This document shows positions 56,691 through 64,000 of a stretch of 64,000 bases of DNA, piece after piece. How positions within the stretch are numbered: the first letter of the stretch is position 1; every line of letters begins with the position of its first letter. Location: contig CALYQW010000002.1 in NCBI GenBank assembly GCA_945290265.1, positions 175,159 to 239,158 of the forward strand. Direction: 5' to 3'. The notes under the pieces were generated by a model. It ran no database searches. It saw only the letters and a program-made list of their open reading frames with translations, and was not told the origin of the DNA. The DNA comes from an uncultured Erwinia sp. Its GTDB lineage: Bacteria > Pseudomonadota > Gammaproteobacteria > Enterobacterales > Enterobacteriaceae. Both the position numbers and the translations under genes were made by a program.

Positions 56691-57329
56691 ATGAGTCAGC
56701 AGCCGACATTACTTCAACGTTTTCAGCAGGCGCGCGTGGTGCCGGTGATTGTGGTAGAAGACGCGCAGGATATTATCCCACTCGGTCATGCGCTGGCCGA
56801 CAACGGTTTGCCACTGGCGGAGATCACTCTGCGCAGTGGGTGTGCCGTGGAGGCCATTCGCTTACTGCGCCAGGCGCGACCGGATATGCTGGTCGGTGCC
56901 GGCACGCTGCAAACAACGCAGCAGATTACCCAGGCCATCGACGCCGGCGCGATGTTTGGCGTGTCTGCCGGACTGAACCCCAAGAATGCCCGGTTCTGCC
57001 AGCAGCAGGGATTGCCGCTGATCCCCGGCGTCAATAACCCGATGGCGATTGAGTGTGCGCTGGAACTGGACATTGATTTTGTGAAGTTTTTCCCGGCGGA
57101 AGCCTCCGGCGGCGTGAAAATGCTTAAGGCCTTACAGGGCCCCTATGCGCAGCTGAAAATCATGCCTACCGGCGGCATTAATTTAAGCAATATCCACCAC
57201 TATTTAGCCTTGCCCCAGGTAGTGGCCTGTGGCGGCTCCTGGATGGTGGATCCGGCGCTGATTAAAGCAAAAGACTGGCAGCAGATTAGCCGCCTGGTGC
57301 AACAGACGGTGGCGCAGGTGGCCAGATAA
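56691..57329 (+). CDS. eda: KDPG/KHG aldolase (Eda-like)
   Basis: This 212-residue cytosolic class I aldolase cleaves 2-keto-3-deoxy-6-phosphogluconate to pyruvate and glyceraldehyde 3-phosphate. The Schiff-base lysine is K132 in FVKFFPAEASGG, and the acid/base glutamate is E44 in AEITLRS. No edd or sugar-acid gene is adjacent, so this may be an orphan or second copy. The RBS is AAGGTG. Upstream DNA is the hexamer repeat, so its promoter is unclear. Confidence 0.88.
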   Translation: MSQQPTLLQRFQQARVVPVIVVEDAQDIIPLGHALADNGLPLAEITLRSGCAVEAIRLLRQARPDMLVGAGTLQTTQQITQAIDAGAMFGVSAGLNPKNARFCQQQGLPLIPGVNNPMAIECALELDIDFVKFFPAEASGGVKMLKALQGPYAQLKIMPTGGINLSNIHHYLALPQVVACGGSWMVDPALIKAKDWQQISRLVQQTVAQVAR

Positions 57330-57631
57330 TAAAACAACGTCAGAATTCTGTCAGTGACAGCCAGCGGTCTGCGTAGTGAACAACAGGAAATACTGGTGAA
57401 AATATTTACCAGTACCTGCCTGAAACTAAATTTTCAGATAATCTCAATTATGCCAGCACTGCTTTTATTGGAGCAATATAAAAAAATAATAAACTATTAC
57501 CTACAGACCCCCCGGTTTTTTGTTGAAAAATAGTTGGCACAAAAAGTATCTCTGCGAATTATTTATTGTTTGATTTTTATAAAACCCCATGATAAAAAAC
57601 ATTTTTCACCAAATGGTGATTGGGAATTAAA
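57330..57631. other. 302-bp AT-rich intergenic region
   Basis: This stretch between eda and the peptidase gene is clearly richer in A and T than the flanking core DNA, with several A/T runs (57475-57495, 57575-57605). I see no gene, strong hairpin or repeat. It marks the left edge of an accessory insertion reaching to about 58.7 kb. Confidence 0.5.
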
Positions 57632-58193
57632 ATGCCGAGATTAAGTGGTAGCACATGGGTCAATGAATATCGGGGAAGTTCTTCTACTGATGATTTAACA
57701 ATGCCTTTCCGCGCAAATGTTAATGATTTTATTAATGCCTTAAATCGTGCCGGATCGAGAGTTACTATCTCTGCGACACGACGCCCCCCACAAAGAGCAT
57801 AACCTTATGCACTGGGCCTGGAAGATCGCTAAGCGCAGAGCCTCACCAGAATCGGTCCCTTCCTTCTCCGGCGTTGAAATTCAATGGGTGCATGATACAG
57901 CAGAAAAAAGCTTACGAGCAGCACAGGATATGGTCAATGCATTTGGTATGCAGAATCTGGGTATTGCGCCTGCGCTACGCAGCCGACATACAGAAGGTAA
58001 CGCGATTGATATGAATATATCATGGCCAGGGACATTAGTTATTAACAACGCGCGTGGTGAATCCATTGAAATAAAAACTGTACCCAGAACAGGCATGAAT
58101 ATGGAACTGCAAAGGGTTGGACAAAGCTACGGCATTAATCATTTCAGAGGAGGTAATGCTGATGCACCTCACTGGTCAAACGATGGCAGGTAA
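57632..58193 (+). pseudogene. M15-like peptidoglycan peptidase, frameshifted (toxin/effector candidate)
   Basis: From ATG 57632 the frame encodes MPRLSGSTWVNEYRGSSSTD and runs to TAA at 57800-57802 after RPPQRA. Removing one A there restores a continuous frame (RA-YLMHWAWKIAKR) to the TAA at 58191, giving about 186 residues. The second part contains SRHTEGNAIDM, which matches the zinc motif SxHxxGxAxD of M15 DD/LD-carboxypeptidases, and a C-terminal PHWS with the likely third ligand. There is no signal peptide, as in secretion-system-delivered cell-wall toxins. The lipoprotein gene directly downstream fits an immunity role. The frameshift may be real decay or a sequence error. Confidence 0.65.
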
Positions 58194-58194
58194 A

Positions 58195-58485
58195 ATGCGC
58201 TTAGTTAACTGTTTTATTCTGCTGTGCTTTGCAGTCAGCGGATGTGCTTTTTCAAAATCAAATATGACATCTGAGGCAGAAGTCAAAGCTTTTACAGATA
58301 ACGCTGAGAACTGCCAACATTTTGCCGGAGAGTGGGGCAATAATCTGCCTCAGGCACGCCAGGTTGAAATAGAGAAATCCCTGAATAAGTACTGCGGTAA
58401 AGCCAAAAAGCAGAAAAAGGAATTGAGTATTAAATACAAAGATGATTATGACGTTGAAAAAATACTTAATGAGTATGATTTTTAG
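58195..58485 (+). CDS. Small lipoprotein, likely immunity protein of the upstream peptidase
   Basis: This 96-residue product starts at MRLVNCFILLCFAVSGCAFSK, a signal peptide with lipobox VSGC. The rest is a compact helical, charged domain with two cysteines (ENCQHFAGEW, NKYCGKAKKQKKEL). A periplasm-facing lipoprotein right behind a cell-wall peptidase suggests protection from it. The frame is open upstream, and ATGs at 58156, 58162 and 58183 overlap the peptidase gene; an AGAGGAGG at 58146 could serve 58162. I chose 58195 because it begins the signal peptide. Function is inferred from context only. Confidence 0.65.
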   Translation: MRLVNCFILLCFAVSGCAFSKSNMTSEAEVKAFTDNAENCQHFAGEWGNNLPQARQVEIEKSLNKYCGKAKKQKKELSIKYKDDYDVEKILNEYDF

Positions 58486-58514
58486 AAATTAAAATTTTTT
58501 CAGCCAGAAGCTGG

Positions 58515-58536
58515 CCTGACGCTACTGTGCGTCAGG
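58515..58536 (+). terminator. Hairpin after the lipoprotein gene
   Basis: CCTGACGC pairs perfectly with GCGTCAGG around a 6-nt loop, 29 nt after the stop. TCATAATTAG follows, with no real T run. No gene is seen between here and 58716. Confidence 0.5.
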
Positions 58537-58715
58537 TCATAATTAGCTATTGAGTCGCGTCAGGGCAATACATCGCAGGCCAGATGCAGCGCAGTCAGGC
58601 AGATTAAATAGCGTCCATAATCTTATCCAGCAAGGCCTGGACAAGAGTAGAGCGCTATTCGACGCAGCTGGTTACACATCCTGTTCCACCCTGCCCCCCC
58701 AGCCTACACCACTGT

Positions 58716-59297
58716 TTATTGTGCTATTTCGCTTCTTTTACTCACCAGCTCCCGTCCGCTAAATCTGCTGATCATAGCCTCACCCGCCAGCCACTCACCA
58801 TGCCCGGATTCGGTATTAATATGGCCGCCATTGCTAATCATCCTGATATCACTGCCCCAGTTCGCAGCTAACTGGCAGGCGCGGGCACTGGAAAGATGGT
58901 TATCGTTATCACTGTAAATAAGTAACGTAGGAAGCGGCAGTCGCCCATCAGGCAACGGTCCCTGCTGGCGGATCGCACCTAGCGCCAGTTCAGCATCCAC
59001 GTCAGCCGGTGCCACCAGGATCGCTGCGACCACCTGCGGGCGGTGATGTGCAGCCGCCCACTGCGCCACGGCAACCGCGCCACAACTGTGCCCCACCAGC
59101 ACAATATCGTGCTGAATCGATCGGATGGTGTCGTCAAGGCGCGTCAGCCAGGTCTGACGGTGCGGATTATGCCAGTCATCCTGGGCCACGCGCACCACAT
59201 TGTGGTATTTCCTTTCCATCCAGGACTGCCAGTGCTCAGCACCGGAATTGGTATAACCGGGTACAATCAAAAAAGTGGTTGTCACAGCAGACCTCAC
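58716..59297 (-). CDS. RBBP9/YdeN-family alpha/beta hydrolase
   Basis: This 193-residue serine hydrolase has an N-terminal FLIVPGYTNSGAEHWQSW typical of the RBBP9/YdeN family, nucleophile S71 in GHSCG, an aspartate in YSDNDNHLS and histidine in GGHINTESGHGEW. The substrate is unknown. It lies between the accessory patch and fliR and is not part of the flagellar operon, although it reads in the same direction 108 nt after fliR. Confidence 0.85.
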   Translation of the reverse strand: MRSAVTTTFLIVPGYTNSGAEHWQSWMERKYHNVVRVAQDDWHNPHRQTWLTRLDDTIRSIQHDIVLVGHSCGAVAVAQWAAAHHRPQVVAAILVAPADVDAELALGAIRQQGPLPDGRLPLPTLLIYSDNDNHLSSARACQLAANWGSDIRMISNGGHINTESGHGEWLAGEAMISRFSGRELVSKRSEIAQ

Positions 59298-59405
59298 AGG
59301 AACGTTTTTGGATTTAACGCGGTATTAAGATGCAATGTGCGTCTCTGCGAGCATAAAGCATTTGCCGGAGGGAGAGGCAGTATTTTTTACGGCACGCGCC
59401 GCCGT

Positions 59406-60185
59406 TCAGGGATGCAGGCCGGGTATCAGTATTTGCAGACGTTCAAACGCACTGCCCATCATGCCATCGAAGAAAGGTGCCAGGGTATAAAACGTCAGGC
59501 AAAGCGTTAACATCCCCAGGGTTAAGGTCAGCGGAAAACCTATTACAAACACTGACAGTTGCGGCGTCAGGCGGTTAAGTACGCCCAGCGTCAGGTTAAT
59601 GCACAACAGCAAAATAATCACCGGCAGGCTCAGCATCAGGCTGCTGGTAAATATTACCCCGGCGCTGTGACATAGCCAGAGAAATACCTGCCCGGAAAGC
59701 GGACTGGCATTCAGCGGCAGCTGCGCAAAGCTGTGATACAGCATTTGCAACAGCCACAGATGACCGTCAGCCGCTAAAAACAGCAGCAGTACCAGCATGT
59801 TCAGCAGACGCGAGATCACCGACAGGCTGCCGCCACTGGAGGGATCGTAGAAGGTGGCGAAAGAAAGCCCCATCTGCGCGGCAATTAGCTCCCCGGCCAT
59901 GCGCACCGCCGCAAAGATAAACTGCATGCTGAGTCCCATTGCAGTGCCAATCAGCAGCTGTTTCAGCCCCATCCACAGTCCTTCATAGCTGAAAATAGCG
60001 ATCTCCTGCGGCGGTAACTGTCCTGCCAGCAGCAGGGGGATAACCAGCGCCAGGCCAATTTTGGTTTTGCGATCTATCCCTTTCTCGCTGAACAGCGGCG
60101 CAACGTGCAGCAATGCCAGCAGGCGCAGAAATGGCCAGAAATAGTGGCTGACGGCCAGGGAGATCGCTTCAGTGGTCAGCGTCAA
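59406..60185 (-). CDS. fliR: Flagellar export apparatus protein FliR
   Basis: This 259-residue, very hydrophobic protein is one FliR subunit of the FliP5Q4R1 export gate in the basal body. The blocks RLLALLHVAPLFSEKGIDRKTKIGLAL, AQMGLSFATFYDPSSGG and NRLTPQLSVFVIGFPLTL are family hallmarks. It is the last gene of fliLMNOPQR, 5 nt after fliQ. Confidence 0.95.
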   Translation of the reverse strand: MTLTTEAISLAVSHYFWPFLRLLALLHVAPLFSEKGIDRKTKIGLALVIPLLLAGQLPPQEIAIFSYEGLWMGLKQLLIGTAMGLSMQFIFAAVRMAGELIAAQMGLSFATFYDPSSGGSLSVISRLLNMLVLLLFLAADGHLWLLQMLYHSFAQLPLNASPLSGQVFLWLCHSAGVIFTSSLMLSLPVIILLLCINLTLGVLNRLTPQLSVFVIGFPLTLTLGMLTLCLTFYTLAPFFDGMMGSAFERLQILIPGLHP

Positions 60186-60190
60186 CGGCG

Positions 60191-60460
60191 TTACCCGATA
60201 ATCTCTGGCAGGCTGATAAATAACCCGCGGGTATAGTCAAGGAAAGTGCCGATCATCCACGGCCCCAGCGCAATGCCGGTGATGACGATCGCCAGGATTT
60301 TCGGGATAAACGACAGCGTCATTTCGTTGATTTGGGTGGCAGCCTGAAAAATGCTGACCAGCAGACCGGTCAACAGCGCCACCATCAGCAGTGGAGCGGA
60401 CATCATCAGGCCAACTTTTATTGCCTGATAGCCCATAGTCATAATGCTTTCGGGTGTCAT
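60191..60460 (-). CDS. fliQ: Flagellar export apparatus protein FliQ
   Basis: This 89-residue protein has two membrane helices (LMMSAPLLMVALLTGLLVSIFQAATQINEMTLSFIPK and the second half), matching the family length of 89. It is four-copy gate subunit with FliP and FliR. It is separated from fliP by 7 nt. Confidence 0.95.
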   Translation of the reverse strand: MTPESIMTMGYQAIKVGLMMSAPLLMVALLTGLLVSIFQAATQINEMTLSFIPKILAIVITGIALGPWMIGTFLDYTRGLFISLPEIIG

Positions 60461-60467
60461 TGTGTTT

Positions 60468-61193
60468 TCAACTGTAAAAACTTTGGGCCAGCGATCCCAT
60501 CAGCAGCTGCCAGCCATCTACCAGAACAAACAGCATCAGCTTAAACGGCAGCGCGACGGTGGCCGGAGGCAGCATCATCATCCCCAGCGCCATCAGGACG
60601 CTGGCAACCACCAGATCGATTATCAAAAACGGAATAAAAATAGTGAAACCGATTTGAAATGCGGTTTTCAGTTCACTGGTCACGAAAGCGGGCAACAGAA
60701 TGCGCAGCGGCACCTCGTCTTTAGTGGCAAAACTCTCCTGCTTTGCCATCCCGGCATACAGCGCCAGATCGGTTTGCCGCGTCTGTTGCAGCATAAATTC
60801 GCGCAGCGGCGCGATACCTTTTTCCAGAGCCGTTTCCATGCTGATGGTATTTTCAGACAGTGGTTTCCACGCCTGCTGATAAATTTTTTCACCAACCGGA
60901 GACATCACATAGAATGTCAAAAAAAGCGCCAGCCCCAGCAATACCTGATTAGGGGGCGCTGAAGGCGTCCCCAGCGCATTACGCAGCAAGCCAAGAACGA
61001 TAATGATGCGGGTAAACCCGGTCATCATCAGTAGTATTGCCGGTAAAAAGGTGAGCGACGTCAGCATCACCAGCGTTTGTACCGGCAGTGACCAGCTTTC
61101 GCCGTTATTTCCCTGACTGATGGTCAGATCGGCGTTGCCTGCCAAGACGACAGACGGTAGCAACAGGCCACAGACCAGCAGCGCGCTTCTCAT
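60468..61193 (-). CDS. fliP: Flagellar export apparatus protein FliP
   Basis: This 241-residue protein has a cleavable signal-like N-terminus and the FliP pattern [78 protein letters not shown] follows. Five copies form the core of the export gate. Its ATG overlaps the fliO stop by 4 nt. Confidence 0.95.
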   Translation of the reverse strand: MRSALLVCGLLLPSVVLAGNADLTISQGNNGESWSLPVQTLVMLTSLTFLPAILLMMTGFTRIIIVLGLLRNALGTPSAPPNQVLLGLALFLTFYVMSPVGEKIYQQAWKPLSENTISMETALEKGIAPLREFMLQQTRQTDLALYAGMAKQESFATKDEVPLRILLPAFVTSELKTAFQIGFTIFIPFLIIDLVVASVLMALGMMMLPPATVALPFKLMLFVLVDGWQLLMGSLAQSFYS

Positions 61194-61588
61194 GACTTAC
61201 GTCCCTTCAGCATCCCCGCCAGCAGCGTGCGAAAGTCCGTGGTCGCCACCCCGGACTCAGGCACATTTTCCTGCTGTGGCTTCTCCAGGCTGGCCAGATG
61301 GGTAATCTGACTGGCGGTTACCCCCAGCAGCAGCCGCTGGTCGGCAATCTCCACCAGCAGCAGACGCTCCCGTCCTCCCAGTGAATGACTCTCTTTAATC
61401 GTCAGGCGCGTTTGTTTCTGCAGCCCGCGCAGCTGGAAGCCACTGCGCCGGAACAGCCAGGCCCCCGCGACAATCAGCAGCAGCACCAGAACCAGCGCAC
61501 CGCCAACGTTGAGCAGCATCGCTCCGGGAGTGATGGCACTTTCTGCTGCCACAGTCAGGGGCGTAGCCCCTTCGGTTAAGGTAGTCAT
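61190..61588 (-). CDS. fliO: Flagellar export assembly protein FliO
   Basis: This 132-residue protein has one membrane helix (about residues 25-46) followed by a cytosolic domain with [23 protein letters not shown]. FliO helps assemble or stabilise the FliP ring and is not in the final structure. It lies 2 nt after fliN and overlaps fliP. Confidence 0.92.
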   Translation of the reverse strand: MTTLTEGATPLTVAAESAITPGAMLLNVGGALVLVLLLIVAGAWLFRRSGFQLRGLQKQTRLTIKESHSLGGRERLLLVEIADQRLLLGVTASQITHLASLEKPQQENVPESGVATTDFRTLLAGMLKGRKS

Positions 61589-61590
61589 AA

Positions 61591-61953
61591 TTAGCTCAGA
61601 CGGCTGATACGTTCAGAAGGCGTAATGATTTCGGTAATACGGATGCCAAAGTTATCCGATACCACCACCACTTCGCCCTGCGCCACCAGATAGCCGTTAA
61701 TCATAATATCCAGCGGTTCACCGGCCAGGCCATCCAGCGTCACCACCGACCCCTGCCCCAGACGCAGCAACTGTTTGATGGTCATTTTGGTTCGACCCAG
61801 TTCCACGGTCATTTTTACCGGAATATCGTGGATCAGGTGGAGTTCATCTGCAAACTGCGTGCCTGGTGCCACCTGTTCAGCTTCACCGTCAGTCAGCGTT
61901 TGCTCCTGCATTGCTGCGGCCCACAAATCGTCAACGGGCTGATTGTCATTCAT
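61591..61953 (-). CDS. fliN: Flagellar motor switch protein FliN
   Basis: This 120-residue SpoA-fold protein of the C-ring has a variable acidic N-terminus, then HDIPVKMTVELGRTKMTIKQLLRLGQGSVVTLDGLAGEPLDIMINGYLVAQGEVVVV. With FliM and FliG it forms the switch that sets rotation direction and binds the export ATPase complex. It lies 8 nt after fliM. Confidence 0.95.
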   Translation of the reverse strand: MNDNQPVDDLWAAAMQEQTLTDGEAEQVAPGTQFADELHLIHDIPVKMTVELGRTKMTIKQLLRLGQGSVVTLDGLAGEPLDIMINGYLVAQGEVVVVSDNFGIRITEIITPSERISRLS

Positions 61954-61961
61954 GAGGTTAA

Positions 61962-62957
61962 TTATCCTTGGTTCAGTGAAGACAAGCCCGGCTGATTCAC
62001 CTGCTCGACCTTCAACGCGTATTGCTGATTAACAGAGCCATATCTGGCAGACAGGACGGGAACGTTATTGATGCAGACGTCAATGATCTGCTGGATTTCC
62101 ATCGGAATAACATCGCCCCGCTCCATTTTCATCACCTGGGATAAACGGCTGGAGATATCGGCGAACTTTGCTACCAGTTCCACCTCGGTATCCGTCACCT
62201 GCCCGGCGAGGTTATTGCGCCATTGACGGTTTTCCTGCAGCGAGTTTTCCAGCGGCGGATTGGTCAGCAGTTCACGCAGCGGTTCAATCAGGCTGAAAGG
62301 AATACAGATATCGAACTCCCCCAGATGTGAACCAATTTCCACCTGGAACGGCGTAGTGACCACAATGTCATTAGGCGAGTTGGTGATATTGGTAAACCTG
62401 ACCTGCATCTCAGCACGCACATATTCGGTTTTAATCGCAAACAGCGTGCTCCAGGCCGTATCATAGGCATCCAGCGCCATATTCAGCAGACGGGTGATAA
62501 CACGCTGCTCGGTTGGCGTAAATTCACGCCCGTCGGCTTTAGTGGGAAAACGTCCATCTCCGCCAAATAAATTGTCCACCGCCATAAACACCAGGTTGGG
62601 GGAAAAGGCAAACAGCGCCATACCGCGCAGTGGATGCAGGTTGATCAGATTCAGGTTGGTTGGCACCGGTAAATTTCGGGCAAATTGATGATAGGGCTGA
62701 ATAGTAATTGGCCCGGCGGTAATATCCAGACTACGGCGGAAAAGATTAAATAATTCCGTTCTGAACTGGCGGGCAAAACGCTCGTTAATAATTTCCAGCG
62801 ACTGTAACCGTTCACGAATGACCCTGCGCTGTTTATTCGGATCATAAGGCTTGATATTATCGTCACTGACGATAGTTTCAGGCGTTGCCTCACTCTCCTG
62901 GCCGCCACCATTTAATAACCGATCAATTTCGGCCTGAGATAATATGCTGTCAGACAT
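61962..62957 (-). CDS. fliM: Flagellar motor switch protein FliM
   Basis: This 331-residue switch protein starts with the CheY-P-binding segment (SDSILSQAEIDRLLNGG), followed by a CheC-like middle domain (about 50-230) and a C-terminal SpoA domain that pairs with FliN. It is in the C-ring. It lies 3 nt after fliL. Confidence 0.95.
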   Translation of the reverse strand: MSDSILSQAEIDRLLNGGGQESEATPETIVSDDNIKPYDPNKQRRVIRERLQSLEIINERFARQFRTELFNLFRRSLDITAGPITIQPYHQFARNLPVPTNLNLINLHPLRGMALFAFSPNLVFMAVDNLFGGDGRFPTKADGREFTPTEQRVITRLLNMALDAYDTAWSTLFAIKTEYVRAEMQVRFTNITNSPNDIVVTTPFQVEIGSHLGEFDICIPFSLIEPLRELLTNPPLENSLQENRQWRNNLAGQVTDTEVELVAKFADISSRLSQVMKMERGDVIPMEIQQIIDVCINNVPVLSARYGSVNQQYALKVEQVNQPGLSSLNQG

Positions 62958-62960
62958 GAG

Positions 62961-63467
62961 TTATCGCAAAATAAATTCGTTAATCAAAACATCTTCCACC
63001 GGCAGCTTCTGCCCGGCTGAAAAGGGTGTGGACAACTCTTGTTTAATATTATCAATCAGATTTTTTTTGCCTTCCGGCGAAGCCAGTTGATCGACGGAGT
63101 AACTCGCCAGCAGCAAAAATACGCGGCTGCGCAGTTCCGGCAGGAATTTTTGCGCCAGCTTTTGCGCATTGTCATCGATCAGGCGCAACGTCAGGCCGAT
63201 ATACACTACCGGATTCTGCCACTGCGCACCCGGTAACAGGGTGGCGGTGAAGGTATCCAGAGAAATATAAACCGGCTCAACGGCAACAGAGGCACTGGTG
63301 TCGGCAATTTTTTCACCGTTATCTGCTAAATCAGATTTCAGGTTTTTCATTTCATAAAACATATAACCGGCAGCAGCACAGGCAGCCAGAGAAATAAACA
63401 GTACCAGCATTATTAACAGGGAGGATCTGTTTTTACTCGGTCCCTTGTTGTTATCTATTCGTGCCAT
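62961..63467 (-). CDS. fliL: Flagellar basal-body-associated protein FliL
   Basis: This 168-residue protein has a short cytosolic tail (MARIDNNKGPSKNR), one membrane helix and a periplasmic stomatin/SPFH-like domain ending PVEDVLINEFILR. FliL surrounds stators and boosts motor torque. The start at 63467 is preferred over a longer frame reaching 63677, which would run into the neighbouring gene and shows no family similarity. It is the first gene of fliLMNOPQR. Confidence 0.92.
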   Translation of the reverse strand: MARIDNNKGPSKNRSSLLIMLVLFISLAACAAAGYMFYEMKNLKSDLADNGEKIADTSASVAVEPVYISLDTFTATLLPGAQWQNPVVYIGLTLRLIDDNAQKLAQKFLPELRSRVFLLLASYSVDQLASPEGKKNLIDNIKQELSTPFSAGQKLPVEDVLINEFILR

Positions 63468-63619
63468 TAGTTCCACAACCCACATTGATATAACCGGTAT
63501 CCTGCAACGAAATAAACAGGATCGGCGTACTGTTTTAACCGGCGGATATTGTATTACAGTCTGATGGCGGGACAATATTGTGATAAGCCGCCACTTGTGA
63601 CGGCAATTGATCGGCTGAA

Positions 63620-63639
63620 AGCCAGCCGCCTGGCTGGCT
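63620..63639 (-). terminator. Hairpin after the GH1 gene
   Basis: AGCCAGCC pairs perfectly with GGCTGGCT around a 4-nt loop, 6 nt after the stop of the minus-strand gene. It is followed on that strand by TTTCAG, a weak T run. Confidence 0.5.
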
Positions 63640-63645
63640 GTTCTG

Positions 63646-64000
<355 letters not shown>

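Noticed and set aside
58550-58762. 70-codon plus-strand frame before the RBBP9-like hydrolase
   Set aside because: It overlaps the 3' end of a well-supported minus-strand gene and has no family features.

Overview
The window is 64 kb of gamma-proteobacterial chromosome from the Enterobacterales. Nearly every core gene reads as a close relative of an E. coli K-12 gene, but the gene order and the accessory genes point to a member of the Erwiniaceae (Erwinia/Pantoea group). That assignment is an inference from gene content and synteny; there is no rRNA in the window to test it. No rRNA, tRNA, CRISPR array, complete insertion sequence or prophage was found.

Layout. 1-6.3 kb: end of the arginine ABC transporter operon (artI', artQ, artM), then ybjN, nfsA, ybjM, ybjL and ybjG. 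This follows the E. coli 19-min order, but grxA, ybjC and rimK are missing from their usual places. 6.8-10.2 kb: serine transporter sdaC without sdaB, a frameshifted dacC (PBP6-like) and a HAD phosphatase. 10.2-17.8 kb: the glutathione importer gsiABCD and moeAB, without iaaA. 17.9-23.3 kb: ybiT, mntR, a small mntS with an MntR box, ompX, rhtA, dps and ybiI. 23.3-24.5 kb: an AT-rich accessory patch with a decayed M35-like protease and a candidate small RNA. 24.5-29.0 kb: glnHPQ, rlmF, a flavin reductase-like protein and a deoxyribonucleotidase. 29.0-38.7 kb: a complete histidine-utilisation island (YuiF-type permease, hutG, hutI / hutF, hutD / hutC / hutH, hutU) inserted between rlmF and ybiB-dinG. 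38.9-43.2 kb: an M20 amidohydrolase, ybiB and dinG (with a LexA box). From 43.4 kb the order is that of E. coli 47 min: mlrA, yohO, idi, bglX, dld, a large MscS-type channel, pbpG, yohC, yohD, then erfK and an eda paralogue. 57.6-58.5 kb: a frameshifted M15-like peptidoglycan peptidase followed by a small lipoprotein, which looks like a toxin-immunity pair. 58.7-64 kb: an RBBP9-type hydrolase, the fliLMNOPQR flagellar export/switch operon, and the 3' end of a GH1 6-phospho-beta-glucosidase.

How the genes work together. The hut genes form the five-step histidine pathway: HutH, HutU and HutI, then HutF and HutG, giving glutamate, formate and ammonia. Three divergent or convergent transcripts appear to be controlled by HutC through operator-like palindromes in both promoter regions. 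glnHPQ, artIQM, gsiABCD, sdaC and rhtA make the window rich in amino-acid and peptide transport. mntR-mntS is an intact manganese circuit.

The most unusual content is repetitive and accessory. (1) Two inverted copies of a roughly 240-bp structured repeat, each led by an array of degenerate GTTGCC/TTTGAC hexamers, show compensatory stem changes (49.3 and 56.4 kb). (2) Three copies of a miniature inverted-repeat element (129, 138 and 41 bp) occur, one with an apparent target duplication. (3) The peptidase/lipoprotein pair is likely a toxin-immunity module. (4) A minus-strand sRNA candidate lies upstream of glnH. Two single-base frameshifts (dacC and the peptidase) could be real decay or sequence errors.
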